64,000 bases of DNA from Candidatus Halobonum tyrrellensis G22. Its GTDB lineage: Archaea > Halobacteriota > Halobacteria > Halobacteriales > Haloferacaceae. Below the pieces are notes generated by a model that worked only from the letters and a program-made list of their open reading frames with translations, had not been told where the DNA came from and did not search any database. Positions 17,452 through 26,092 of this stretch are shown in pieces. Location: positions 62,001-126,000 of the forward strand of contig NZ_ASGZ01000070.1 in NCBI RefSeq assembly GCF_000495475.1, in the 5' to 3' direction. How positions within the stretch are numbered: the first letter of the stretch is position 1; each line of letters opens with the position of its first letter. The translations under genes and the position numbers were made by a program.

Positions 17452-19538
17452 CTGACGACGCACGACGATCCGTGGAGGACTCGTCGGATCGAGAACTGAC
17501 TCTCGACGAACGGGTCGGCCGCCTCCAAGGTATCAAACAACACTTGCAGGTATTGGATCGAACCGGATTCGACTTCCTGTCGCTTCCGAACATATACGGG
17601 CTCGACCCGGCTGTCCGGAGCCCGTTCGCCATCCCGGAGACGTTCATATCTGAGGAGGTCGGCGGGTCTATCACGATACTCGACTCCGAGGAGGGCGAGA
17701 GCCTTGCACAGGAGAACATCAACCAAATGCTCCAGAACTTCCTCCCGGGCGGATACAAGCGGCGCTGGGGGAGTTTCTATCTCTGGCGTGGAGCGTGGCA
17801 CCACGACACCGAGTTCGGCCATGCGGACGTCGGCCCGATGTTCGAATGGTCGGACTCGACACCGCTGACCGAGATCCTCGGCCCCGTCGAAGACGTCGCG
17901 TATACCGAACTGGAGTTCGACCCCGACGACGTTACCGTCTACACGCCTCGGGCGATGAACGTCGAGCGACTTTCCAATGACGATCCGGACTACGTCTGGG
18001 TAGTGGACAAGGGGATCGTATGGACCGGATCGCCGCCGGGAACCACCCGCGCGCTCTCGTCGGACCCGACGACGAACTACCTCTGGTTCAAACATGCCGT
18101 CGACGATTTCGAGGAGTCGACAACCCCGGTCACGGACAGCAAACTCGTCTCGGGGTATCGGTTCTACGACGACCATCGCTTCATGCGGTGCTACTACGCG
18201 TCGCTGCTCACGCTCTATCCGCGGAAATCTACGCGCGTTGAGTCGGGGATCATGCGATACCAGGAGGAAGGAGACGGGCGGACCGCCTTCATCGGAAGCA
18301 AGGAACGGAGCCAACTGCTCACGTTCGAATTGGAACGTCCGACGCTCCGGGATGCGATCGAGGACGTCCTCGAGTCGGACCAGCATCTCCGACGGGATCT
18401 CCAGTTCGCGTTCCTTCACGCGCTCGTCTGGGAGGAGTTGTTCTTCCAAGAGGAAGCACTCGATCACACCTATCAGGTCCGGCCGCTCGTGGAACACCTC
18501 CTCGGCGTGGACTTCTGGCAGCGAGTCGACCAGGGTAACGACGACGGAGTGTTCCCGCTCTCGGGGTCGAAACTTGTCCGTGCGGTCGAACGGCTCCTCC
18601 CATCGGAAACCAGTACGCGACTTCGCCTCCTCGGCCACGACTCTGCGGAGAACTCTGCGATCTTGGAGATCTTGAATTCGCATACGGAGGAAGTCGCTCG
18701 AATCCTCGCGCTGTGCCGGAACGATGACCTCCTCCTCGATTTCGCCGAGGACGCGGTCGTCCATTCCGCAGAACACGCGCTGTCGGGATGGGCAAACAAA
18801 CTCACCGGCTCCGGGACAGCGTTCGAACTTTGGTACGATGTCAACTTCCAAGCGAACGAGGCCGACTCCGCCCGGATCGCTGTGTACGATCCCATCCAAG
18901 GGGGAGCCGGCATCGCGAAGGAGGTGTCGCGTCGGCTTGACGAGCGCACGGAGATCGGTGTCGACTCCGGCCTCGCCGAACAGGGACGCTGCCACTCCGC
19001 GATGGCGGACAGAGCGACGATTGACCTCCTCGGACAGTACCCCGACGGCTCGCTCTACGACGTTCACCGGAACAACCGACCACAGTTTCGCGAACTCGTC
19101 GAGGGGACGATCAACGGTCTGGTCTCGGATCCGGACGCCTACTCCGTCGAGGACCTCCATTCGCACGTCGATCAGCGCGTACAGTTGCTGTTCGAGACAC
19201 GCGAACTGGCCCGGTTCTACTCGTACATCGCGGCGGAGTACTCGGCGGTCGAATCGGAACTCGGGCGGACTCCTCGCCCGCCCGACCTCGCGCTTCACCT
19301 CGACAGGCACGTGTTCAGAGATCCGTCTATACGTGCGACGTATGAACGGTTCGCGAGCGATAGCGGACGGCGGGACATCGCGGAACTCGGCGAGCGGCTG
19401 GAGGAACTGACGGTGCAGTGCGTTACAGCCTGTCCTGACTGCCTGAAGACCGACGGCGATGTATGCGTCCGAGGGGCGAGCCAACAGGAGGCGACGCTCA
19501 ATCGCCGGCTGCTGACGGAGGTGTTCTCGGGCCGATGA
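17448..19538 (+). CDS. DrmB-like DUF1998 protein
   Basis: The protein has 696 aa. The second half has DUF1998 hallmarks: VVHSAEHALSGWANKLTGSG, then the IAVYDPIQGGAGIAKE loop (YD..GGAG signature), and a terminal zinc cluster CVTACPDCLKTDGDVC near residues 663-678. It carries no helicase motifs, so it should act with the 913-aa helicase immediately upstream, its stop and start overlapping as ATGA. In DISARM the equivalent pair shields or scans DNA. Family assignment is from motif recognition; the specific function is inferred. Confidence 0.82.
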   Translation: MTDDARRSVEDSSDRELTLDERVGRLQGIKQHLQVLDRTGFDFLSLPNIYGLDPAVRSPFAIPETFISEEVGGSITILDSEEGESLAQENINQMLQNFLPGGYKRRWGSFYLWRGAWHHDTEFGHADVGPMFEWSDSTPLTEILGPVEDVAYTELEFDPDDVTVYTPRAMNVERLSNDDPDYVWVVDKGIVWTGSPPGTTRALSSDPTTNYLWFKHAVDDFEESTTPVTDSKLVSGYRFYDDHRFMRCYYASLLTLYPRKSTRVESGIMRYQEEGDGRTAFIGSKERSQLLTFELERPTLRDAIEDVLESDQHLRRDLQFAFLHALVWEELFFQEEALDHTYQVRPLVEHLLGVDFWQRVDQGNDDGVFPLSGSKLVRAVERLLPSETSTRLRLLGHDSAENSAILEILNSHTEEVARILALCRNDDLLLDFAEDAVVHSAEHALSGWANKLTGSGTAFELWYDVNFQANEADSARIAVYDPIQGGAGIAKEVSRRLDERTEIGVDSGLAEQGRCHSAMADRATIDLLGQYPDGSLYDVHRNNRPQFRELVEGTINGLVSDPDAYSVEDLHSHVDQRVQLLFETRELARFYSYIAAEYSAVESELGRTPRPPDLALHLDRHVFRDPSIRATYERFASDSGRRDIAELGERLEELTVQCVTACPDCLKTDGDVCVRGASQQEATLNRRLLTEVFSGR

Positions 19539-22500
19539 TTCATGATATCGCGGACGTCCTCGATCGACCGGAAGCCGAGTTGGGTGGAGAGCTAACCGTT
19601 CGGTGCCGGATCCAGAGCAACCGTATCCCCGGCACGGAGGGGAACGGAATGAAGAGCCTCTACATGGTAGACGACCCCAGGCAGTCGACCGATTCGTCGG
19701 TCGCCCTCTCGTTTTGGAGTTCGTCCCCGACCGTTGAACCGCTCAAGAGCCTGATCGACAAGACCGACGACCCGGTTCTCGACTCCCTCGGCCTCCCGAT
19801 GGAACTTGAAGACGGGACCGGGAAACCGCTTCAGAGGGGAGAGGAAGTCCTCGTCCGGGCCGTTCCGAACCGGTCCGCGGCGAGCGAGGCGGATCTCTAT
19901 CTCAACGTCACCTCCGTGGCGATCCGGGACCCGTCGCAACTCGTCAGCAAGTCCCGACTTCGGACGCAGGATAACTGTCAGCGGGAGAACTACCTCCGCT
20001 ACGTGAAGAACGTCTACTCCGGAGACCGGTATTCGGATCCGCCCCACCATCAGCAGTCCATCCTCCGTGGCGACGCGATCCATCGGATCGCCGAACGCGC
20101 TGTCGAGAACCAACTCGACCGGTTCGAGTCGGATACATGGACGAAGGACAGAATCGAACAGTTCTGCACGCAGGTGCTCGAGGAGGAGTTCGGCTTCCGG
20201 CAGGCCCTGCTCGTGCTCTCCGGCGCGGGACTCTCCGTCAGAGAACACATCGTTGAGACGCTGACGACGCTGTTCACCGATACGGAGTTCCAGTCGCTGG
20301 TGACCGACGCCGACGAACTCGCGACCGAGGAGTTCCTGAACGAGGCGTACGGGTATGCCGGCCGCGTCGACCTCCTCGTCGACGGAACGCCGTACGACAT
20401 CAAATCGACTCGTGACCCGGACGACCAGGCGGTGTGGAAGCATTCGCATCAGGTTCGATTGTACACATTCGCGCTGATCCTCGAGTCGCTGGAGGAGGGG
20501 GAATCGTTGACGGACGCGATCGACGACGCACCTCCGGGCATGCTCATCTACCCGAACACGTCCGACGGTACTGTTCGATTCGAACCCGTCGACCTTGAGC
20601 CGGAGCACGTCGGAGAGTTCTTGGAACTGCGGAACAAGGCCGTCTCCGGAAGCGCTCTTTCCGCGCCGTCGTCGCCATACAACCGCGACTGTGAGGACTG
20701 CCAGTTCGCCGTCGACGAGTGGATCTCCGGCCCCGACGACGCACTCGCGCCGGCGTGCACCTTCCACTGCCAGAACGAACGCCGGTGGCCGTGTTACGAA
20801 CTCGACGGCGGGGAAGTCACGACGGAGTGCTCCCGGTTCGATGACTGCGAACAGCGTCTTCAGTATCGCGACTCCGAGCAGACCGCCTACTACAATCGAC
20901 AGCGAAAGGCGTTCCGAACGGAGAGACGCGCGCGCCGGACGGCGACTCAGGTCCTCGAGCAGTTCGACCGTGAACTCCTCCACGATGCGGGGTTCTTGGT
21001 GCCGTCGATGAACTGTATCGGGGCCACCGCAGCGGGGACTGTATTCCGCTTCGAAAGCGATGTTGTGATCGTTCCAGCCTTCGAACCCGGCGAATCGGTC
21101 ACACTACAGTCGGACGACGGAACCCTGTCCGCGACAGCTACGTACTACGGAGAGGCGGATGGGGCGTTCTTGTTCAAACCGGACTCGTCCGCGCTCACCT
21201 TAGCGGACGTCTTGGGATCCGATGCGTCGTTCGAGGCGCTCTATCGGTTCGCCCCCGAGTCTGTCGATCGGAAGTTCCTCCCGTATCTCGACTTCGCGGA
21301 ACGGCGAGGGATCGAGCCTGGGTTCGCCGACGGTGAGTTCGGGGAAGATGCGGAGACGGACAGGGCGGACGTGTCGGACATCGCCGACTACCTCGACAAG
21401 GAGGCGGTGTTCGTCGATCTCCCGATCCATCGGAACCGCGCTGAGAAATTAGCCGAGTTGGTAGGATCCCTCGTTACGGCGACGTACCCGGCTCCCGACT
21501 CGACTGATGTCGATATACCAGATCCCGCCTCGCGTGTGTTAGTCCTCGGATCGACTCCCAAACTCGTGGAGACGGCGGTCGCTGCCCAACCGACCGGCCC
21601 ACATTACCGGCTCGACGGAACCGGCGGCGGCGACTCCGTGATCGATTCGGACGACAGCTACCACGAGATCCAAACGAAGATCGGCGAGGCCCGGTCGCTC
21701 GTCTCCTCGACGCATGTCGCGATGAGCGACGCTGGACCTGACGGGATCTCGGAGTTCTTCCATAGACTTGCGGAAGGCGACTACAAGGACGCGGACGACC
21801 CGAGTCGACGCGACCACTCGGGGCAATTCTTCGACGCCGTCGTTATCCTCGGCGGGGAACAGATCACCGAACCCGAGTTCCACTTTCTTAGTGACCTCGC
21901 CGACCGCGTAGTTGTCGTCGGTGATACGCGACGCGGCGGGCCGACGATGGTGAGCTCGGAGGCAGCCGACGCGGGACTGGATCGGTCGTACTTCACGCAG
22001 GCGTTCGACCAGTATCAGTCGTTCCCGAGCGAGGAGGCGGTAAGTCTTCAGCTCTCCGGCGAAGCTCCGCCGGCGATCCAGTCGCTCTATCCCGACGGGC
22101 CGTGGGAGGCGATCGACGGTGACGTGACGTTCCTCTCGATCGACGGGGACGAGGAAACGGCGCTTGATGCGGTTGAGTTGACCACGACAGTTCAGGCCGA
22201 ACACGCCGCACGCCGACTGGTCTTCGACGTTACTGATACGCCCGTGAGTCCAATCGAGGCACAGGAACTATTCCAACAGCGGCTCTCCCTTGACGCGACG
22301 AAACTGACTGAGGGATCGGTTGTCCTCATCGACGATATGAGCCTGTACCTCGTCGAGAAGGACGACATCGAGGGTGAGCGAACGAACGACCACGAGGTCG
22401 TGGTCCGAGCGGATGCGGCTGAACTCCCGCAGTTCAACAGGGCACTACTGACCAACTCTATTGCCGAGCAGATCGTCGCACAGGTCGCAGAATCGGGCGA

Positions 22501-22810
22501 TATCGACGTCGTCGTGACGCCGTTCGAAGCACACGCGACGGCGATCAAACGAGAACTCGCGGAGGCCGGTGTCGATGTGCCCGTTCGCCGGCCGGAAGCC
22601 CTCCCCGGAACGTGCACCGGAACCGCGCTCGTGAGTTTCGCCGTGTCGAACGAGTCGAACATCGTTCGCTCCCCGCTCGACTCGCCTACGGTCCTCTACG
22701 AACTCCTATCCGCCGGATGGGACGTCGTCCTCGTCGGAAACAAGTCGACGCTCTCGACGAAGGACTACTTCGCCGAACTCCTCAACACGGCGACGTCGTA
22801 CGAAAGCTGA
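19535..22810 (+). CDS. Cas4-like PD-(D/E)XK nuclease fused to a degenerate SF1 helicase
   Basis: I choose ATG 19535 (ATGA overlap with the preceding stop) over a longer upstream frame, giving 1091 aa. Residues 20-130 look like an OB-type domain. The nuclease shows a Cys in RTQDNCQRENYLRY (C148), H183 (GDAIHR), D279 (GRVDLL), D288 and K290 (YDIK), and QVRLY (306-310). Further cysteines around DCEDCQF and ACTFHC suggest a Cas4-type Fe-S or zinc cluster. The C-terminal half follows SF1 order (VVILGGEQ for motif II, VVVVGDTRRGG for motif III, VVVTPFEAHA, then VLVGNKSTL), but no Walker A is visible and motif II lacks the DE pair. It is probably a nuclease effector with an inactivated helicase scaffold. 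Confidence 0.8.
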   Translation: MIHDIADVLDRPEAELGGELTVRCRIQSNRIPGTEGNGMKSLYMVDDPRQSTDSSVALSFWSSSPTVEPLKSLIDKTDDPVLDSLGLPMELEDGTGKPLQRGEEVLVRAVPNRSAASEADLYLNVTSVAIRDPSQLVSKSRLRTQDNCQRENYLRYVKNVYSGDRYSDPPHHQQSILRGDAIHRIAERAVENQLDRFESDTWTKDRIEQFCTQVLEEEFGFRQALLVLSGAGLSVREHIVETLTTLFTDTEFQSLVTDADELATEEFLNEAYGYAGRVDLLVDGTPYDIKSTRDPDDQAVWKHSHQVRLYTFALILESLEEGESLTDAIDDAPPGMLIYPNTSDGTVRFEPVDLEPEHVGEFLELRNKAVSGSALSAPSSPYNRDCEDCQFAVDEWISGPDDALAPACTFHCQNERRWPCYELDGGEVTTECSRFDDCEQRLQYRDSEQTAYYNRQRKAFRTERRARRTATQVLEQFDRELLHDAGFLVPSMNCIGATAAGTVFRFESDVVIVPAFEPGESVTLQSDDGTLSATATYYGEADGAFLFKPDSSALTLADVLGSDASFEALYRFAPESVDRKFLPYLDFAERRGIEPGFADGEFGEDAETDRADVSDIADYLDKEAVFVDLPIHRNRAEKLAELVGSLVTATYPAPDSTDVDIPDPASRVLVLGSTPKLVETAVAAQPTGPHYRLDGTGGGDSVIDSDDSYHEIQTKIGEARSLVSSTHVAMSDAGPDGISEFFHRLAEGDYKDADDPSRRDHSGQFFDAVVILGGEQITEPEFHFLSDLADRVVVVGDTRRGGPTMVSSEAADAGLDRSYFTQAFDQYQSFPSEEAVSLQLSGEAPPAIQSLYPDGPWEAIDGDVTFLSIDGDEETALDAVELTTTVQAEHAARRLVFDVTDTPVSPIEAQELFQQRLSLDATKLTEGSVVLIDDMSLYLVEKDDIEGERTNDHEVVVRADAAELPQFNRALLTNSIAEQIVAQVAESGDIDVVVTPFEAHATAIKRELAEAGVDVPVRRPEALPGTCTGTALVSFAVSNESNIVRSPLDSPTVLYELLSAGWDVVLVGNKSTLSTKDYFAELLNTATSYES

Positions 22811-22935
22811 CCTAGTAATAGGAGAAGTTGCCTCCTCCCTTGGTTTATGTCTCGGTTCGTCGAGTACGACTTAGATTCGTGATTCGAGTCGAGAGCGATT
22901 CTTTGTGTGAATCTCTGTACCCTCGACCACCAGGG

Positions 22936-22946
22936 GTGTTGGTTAA
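22936..22946 (+). repeat. GTGTTGGTTAA half-site
   Basis: The 11-base sequence equals the right arm of the inverted repeats found at 40754-40797 and 63934-63977. No left arm is present here. It lies 126 bases after the defence array and just before the stem-loop leader of the next gene. Confidence 0.5.
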
Positions 22947-22955
22947 GGAGAGTCG

Positions 22956-22983
22956 TTTATCGGCACCTGACGGGGCGAGGCGC
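22956..22983 (+). promoter_or_regulatory. stem-loop leader element (TTTATC type)
   Basis: TTTATC at 22956-22961 is followed by a stem GCACCT/AGGCGC (one mismatch) around the loop GACGGGGCG. A second hairpin follows (GAGGC...GCCTC, 22977-23000). Both lie between the half-site repeat and the DUF6884 gene. It resembles the other leader stem-loops of this window in its TTTATC flank and G-rich loop. Confidence 0.45.
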
Positions 22984-23009
22984 GCGTTCGAACGTGCCTC
23001 GTGACCACT

Positions 23010-23453
23010 ATGAGAACGATTGCACTCGTCGGTTGCGGCAGTCAGAAACGTGACCTCGAAGACGAACAGGTAGTCCGAATCGACCAGCTCTACACCTCTA
23101 CGTACTTCCAACTCAAGCGCGAGTACGCGCAAGCCTGCTGTGACGACTACTACATCCTCTCGGCGAAGTTCGGTCTCGTCCCGCCTGCGGCACTCGTGGC
23201 TGAGTCGTACGACCTAACCGTCCACGATCTCGATGACGACGCACTCGCCGCGTGGGTCGCCCGCATCGACAACCGACTGACGAGCATCAGCGCCGACGCG
23301 ACGCTCGTGGTACTCGCTGGGCAGGCGTACATCGACCCGCTTCGCGACACGCTTAATGACGCCCCGCCGGACGTCTTCTACCCATTCGCAGATACCGAGG
23401 GTATCGGCGAGCAGATGGGCTGGCTCAGTCGAGAGATCGAGACGGCGGAGTAG
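23010..23453 (+). CDS. stand-alone DUF6884 protein
   Basis: The protein has 147 aa from ATG 23010; an in-frame GTG lies 9 bases upstream. It shows the DUF6884 signature: IALVGCGSQK at residues 3-12, DQLYTSTYFQLKREYA in the middle, and YYILSAKFGLV followed by VVLAGQAY. The fold is thought to be a small Rossmann-like alpha/beta domain. The same domain is fused to the C-terminus of the DpdA-type transglycosylase at 51927-55403. That makes a link to base modification or its recognition plausible, but no catalytic activity can be read from the sequence. It is preceded by a stem-loop leader. Confidence 0.75.
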   Translation: MRTIALVGCGSQKRDLEDEQVVRIDQLYTSTYFQLKREYAQACCDDYYILSAKFGLVPPAALVAESYDLTVHDLDDDALAAWVARIDNRLTSISADATLVVLAGQAYIDPLRDTLNDAPPDVFYPFADTEGIGEQMGWLSREIETAE

Positions 23454-23455
23454 CC

Positions 23456-24169
23456 GTGGTCGCAAAACCACCGCTCCCCGACGAGAGTGGTCTCCCATCG
23501 GCGCTCAATGGCTGGGTCCACGACCCTAACTCGAATCGGAACGGCCACGTCTGGACCGGCCGGGATGCCGCTCGCTCAGTCGCCGTCTTCTCGCACTTCG
23601 GCACGATGGTCAACGTCGCGGTGTTCGACGACCGCGTCGACGGCTTCGCCAACCGGATCGAACCCGTCCGACGCGAGATCCGCGAGGAGGAGTCACAATC
23701 TGAGGCAGTCGCGTGGGGCGTCGAACGCGCTGTCGCGTGGATGGAGCGGCACGCACCAACCGAGTGGGACCACCCGGCCGTCGAAGCGGCCATCTTCGAC
23801 CCGCCGGCGGGATTCGTTCTCGATCGCTACTACCTCGAGGAGCGCGAGCAGATCGTCTACTACCGGCAGGACAACGCCGAGCGTGCGGTCGGGATGGCTG
23901 GCGGTCGCGTGCTCGATTCGGAGGCAACTCTGGGGACGCGAGCGTATCTCGTCGTGAAAGCGTGGCGTGGGAGCGGCAACGCGACGGTCGCACTTGCCCC
24001 GTGGCTCCGAGCGCACGACGGGGAGATGGAGGAGGTGGTCGACCCGCCCACCGAGTGCGGGCTCGCGATCGCGGTGAAACTCGCTCGGGAATATGTCCGG
24101 ACAGAGACCGGCCGAACGCGAGACGCGCCGGTGACCGGGCAGGCTGACCTCGGCGTGTGGTCACCGTAA
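23456..24169 (+). CDS. conserved haloarchaeal hypothetical protein
   Basis: The protein has 237 aa and starts at GTG 23456, three bases after the DUF6884 stop, so the two are probably co-transcribed. The sequence is well-behaved alpha/beta (VFSHFGTMVNVAVFDDRVDG, then VVKAWRGSGNATVALAPWLR). No motif or membrane segment is recognised. Codon bias and acidity match bona fide haloarchaeal genes. Confidence 0.7.
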   Translation: MVAKPPLPDESGLPSALNGWVHDPNSNRNGHVWTGRDAARSVAVFSHFGTMVNVAVFDDRVDGFANRIEPVRREIREEESQSEAVAWGVERAVAWMERHAPTEWDHPAVEAAIFDPPAGFVLDRYYLEEREQIVYYRQDNAERAVGMAGGRVLDSEATLGTRAYLVVKAWRGSGNATVALAPWLRAHDGEMEEVVDPPTECGLAIAVKLAREYVRTETGRTRDAPVTGQADLGVWSP

Positions 24170-24191
24170 TAGCGGAGATATCGTACAATAT

Positions 24192-24641
24192 ATGAGCCGA
24201 TCGCAACTATCCACAACTGATATGGTAAAATGGGATCTTATTCGTGGCCTCATCCCGGATGTTTGGAGTACAAAGAATAAGAGAAATAATGTTAAGTCCC
24301 AACATGTTAACATCCGCAGGAGACTTAAATCTGAAGAACCAGTACAAATAAATTTTAACGAAGAATATGAAGCTAGCCTGGGGATAGCTACAGAGAGTCA
24401 CTATAAGATAAAATCATTAGTTAGAAACTATGGGCACCAAAGAGGGCATGAATATGTGATTCGAGATCATAGCGACAGAGAGGAAATAATAGAGGAGATA
24501 GGAAACTTAATATGGAAAATAAGGATAGCTAATAGTATATCTATCTTGATGTGGCTATTTCTCGCAACTTTTATTGTGTTGGTATTCGGTATAGCTACTT
24601 CTATATCATCAAGTATTATACTTGAATTATTGGGTGCTTGA
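24192..24641 (+). CDS. AT-rich membrane-anchored hypothetical protein
   Basis: The protein has 149 aa from ATG 24192. The soluble N-terminal part (about 110 residues, basic) precedes a C-terminal hydrophobic hairpin (ISILMWLFLATFIVLVFGIA, then a short Ser/Ile/Leu stretch), giving one or two membrane helices. The gene is conspicuously AT-rich, as is the convergent pair that follows, which suggests recent acquisition. Its stop overlaps the 3' end of the opposite-strand AlbA_2 gene by 15 bases. Confidence 0.65.
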   Translation: MSRSQLSTTDMVKWDLIRGLIPDVWSTKNKRNNVKSQHVNIRRRLKSEEPVQINFNEEYEASLGIATESHYKIKSLVRNYGHQRGHEYVIRDHSDREEIIEEIGNLIWKIRIANSISILMWLFLATFIVLVFGIATSISSSIILELLGA

Positions 24642-25124
24642 TTCTAATATGGCCTTTAGGGTAGAAGGAGACATCGGATAAGAGTGCTTTGATTTTCTAT
24701 AGAAAAATTGGCCTTGAACCGCAAAAGGCAACTCCGCATCTGTTTCCGTGTACTTTTTTATGCGACTAACTAGAATAAATTTATTATCGATCTCAACTGC
24801 ATATAGATCATATGATAAGTCTGGTTCTATTTGATCTTCAAATATCTCTGCTATCTCGTCAATACCTTCTTCGGTATCTGTTATTCCCTTTACTTCTCCT
24901 GATTTTCCTACTCCAAATAAAATTACTCCACCGCTTCTGTTACCAATTCCACATGCTTCCCTTGCCAAATCTGCTTCGCTAGGGATAGATGATTCACTAT
25001 ACGTATCGATCTTGCTAGGTGTAGATAGGAAAAACTCTATTGTTGGAGAAATACCGTTGTAAAATATTTCTCTAATATCGGCTTCTTCTAGTCTTTCATC
25101 AATCGAGTCATCGGACCAACTCAT
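24627..25124 (-). CDS. AlbA_2 / Schlafen-type protein
   Basis: The protein has 165 aa. It has the AlbA_2 core: an ESS/EADLAREACGIGNRSGG helix, then VILFGVGKSGEVKGI, and a later FYRKSKHSYPMSP strand. AlbA_2 domains bind nucleic acid and, in Schlafen proteins, cut tRNA; the acidic residues needed for cleavage are not clearly present here. It is the second gene of a two-gene AT-rich operon, its start overlapping the upstream stop by 4 bases. A defence role is plausible but inferred. Confidence 0.72.
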   Translation of the reverse strand: MSWSDDSIDERLEEADIREIFYNGISPTIEFFLSTPSKIDTYSESSIPSEADLAREACGIGNRSGGVILFGVGKSGEVKGITDTEEGIDEIAEIFEDQIEPDLSYDLYAVEIDNKFILVSRIKKYTETDAELPFAVQGQFFYRKSKHSYPMSPSTLKAILESSTQ

Positions 25125-26092
25125 TTTTCTCTCCTCTTTTCCTTATATTTTCTAGTTATGGAATCTAACGAAAAGCCCAATGAGAGCCCTCGTGCCTCAA
25201 GACCAGCTAATATACTCTCAAAGAAGCTATCTGGAGGATATTTATCTCTTGGATCCATATCCATCCACTTCTTGCTTATATACAGTATTTCGCTTACAAA
25301 CAAAACAGAAATAACCATTCTTTTCAGGTCGCTAGAGTGTTGTATATCCGCACGAGATTTCACATGTATCCTCCCGTTATCTGAAATATCAGATGCAATG
25401 TGATATATGTCCTCATATATGAAGTAGCCTCCAAGCGTATCTAGGTTTTTTCCTTGAAGAATAGCAGTCGCAACTGGAGCTGATCTCATAATTTCGGTTG
25501 AGCCAGAGATTCGTCTCGTTGAGTCGCCTATATCTCTATTACCAGTTAGCTTGGCATCTGTAAACCGCTCAACTCTAAGTTTATCAGAGAAGGCCTTCCC
25601 GTTATTATGTAAGTAAATCATCCAGACTAGAAAATCAGAGCTAAAGTCTATCTCGTCGAATATAAAATTATCACTTGCCACTCCCTTTATATTTTCTCGG
25701 GCGCTTTGCGTAATTCTCTCAGATCCCCTAAAAATCAAAAACTCCGAATTCACTAGGAAAATATCGGCAGTGTTAACATTTTTCATGAACACTTCCTCTA
25801 TCTCCCCTTGATTATTCACCAGTTCCTCCCTAGTGTAGTCCTCTCTTTTATATTGAAGGTAGGTTATATCCCTGGTATCTGAGCTAAGGTTTGTGATGAG
25901 ATCTTGGTCGTACCTGTCTAAATCTACAATATCGAACCCTTCACCAGGATTATCTGGTGTTCCTCCTTGATAACTAGATAGATTCGACAGTAAATCCTTA
26001 TTGGTTGCTTCCCCATTTTCTGACCTCAAATGATATAGTTGGTTAAATACGAGTCGACCCTCATAATTAAATTCTTCCGCTGACTCGCCCAT
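25121..26092 (-). CDS. AT-rich hypothetical partner of the AlbA_2 protein
   Basis: The protein has 323 aa and starts at ATG 26090-26092 (MGESAEEFNYEGRLVFNQL). It is soluble and mixed alpha/beta, with SRADIQHSSDLKRMVISVLF and a basic end KYKEKRREK. No family is recognised. It is translationally coupled to the AlbA_2 gene and shares its AT-rich codon use, unlike flanking haloarchaeal genes. Upstream, 26100-26180 is a strongly AT-rich block that likely carries its promoter. It is probably the sensor or regulator half of a small two-gene cassette. Confidence 0.65.
   Translation of the reverse strand: MGESAEEFNYEGRLVFNQLYHLRSENGEATNKDLLSNLSSYQGGTPDNPGEGFDIVDLDRYDQDLITNLSSDTRDITYLQYKREDYTREELVNNQGEIEEVFMKNVNTADIFLVNSEFLIFRGSERITQSARENIKGVASDNFIFDEIDFSSDFLVWMIYLHNNGKAFSDKLRVERFTDAKLTGNRDIGDSTRRISGSTEIMRSAPVATAILQGKNLDTLGGYFIYEDIYHIASDISDNGRIHVKSRADIQHSSDLKRMVISVLFVSEILYISKKWMDMDPRDKYPPDSFFESILAGLEARGLSLGFSLDSITRKYKEKRREK

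Noticed and set aside
15601-19484. Long antisense open frames across the helicase and DUF1998 genes (620 and 682 codons)
   Set aside because: They are mirror frames caused by high GC in the third codon position of the real genes; they lack motifs and are rich in Arg/Val/Leu.
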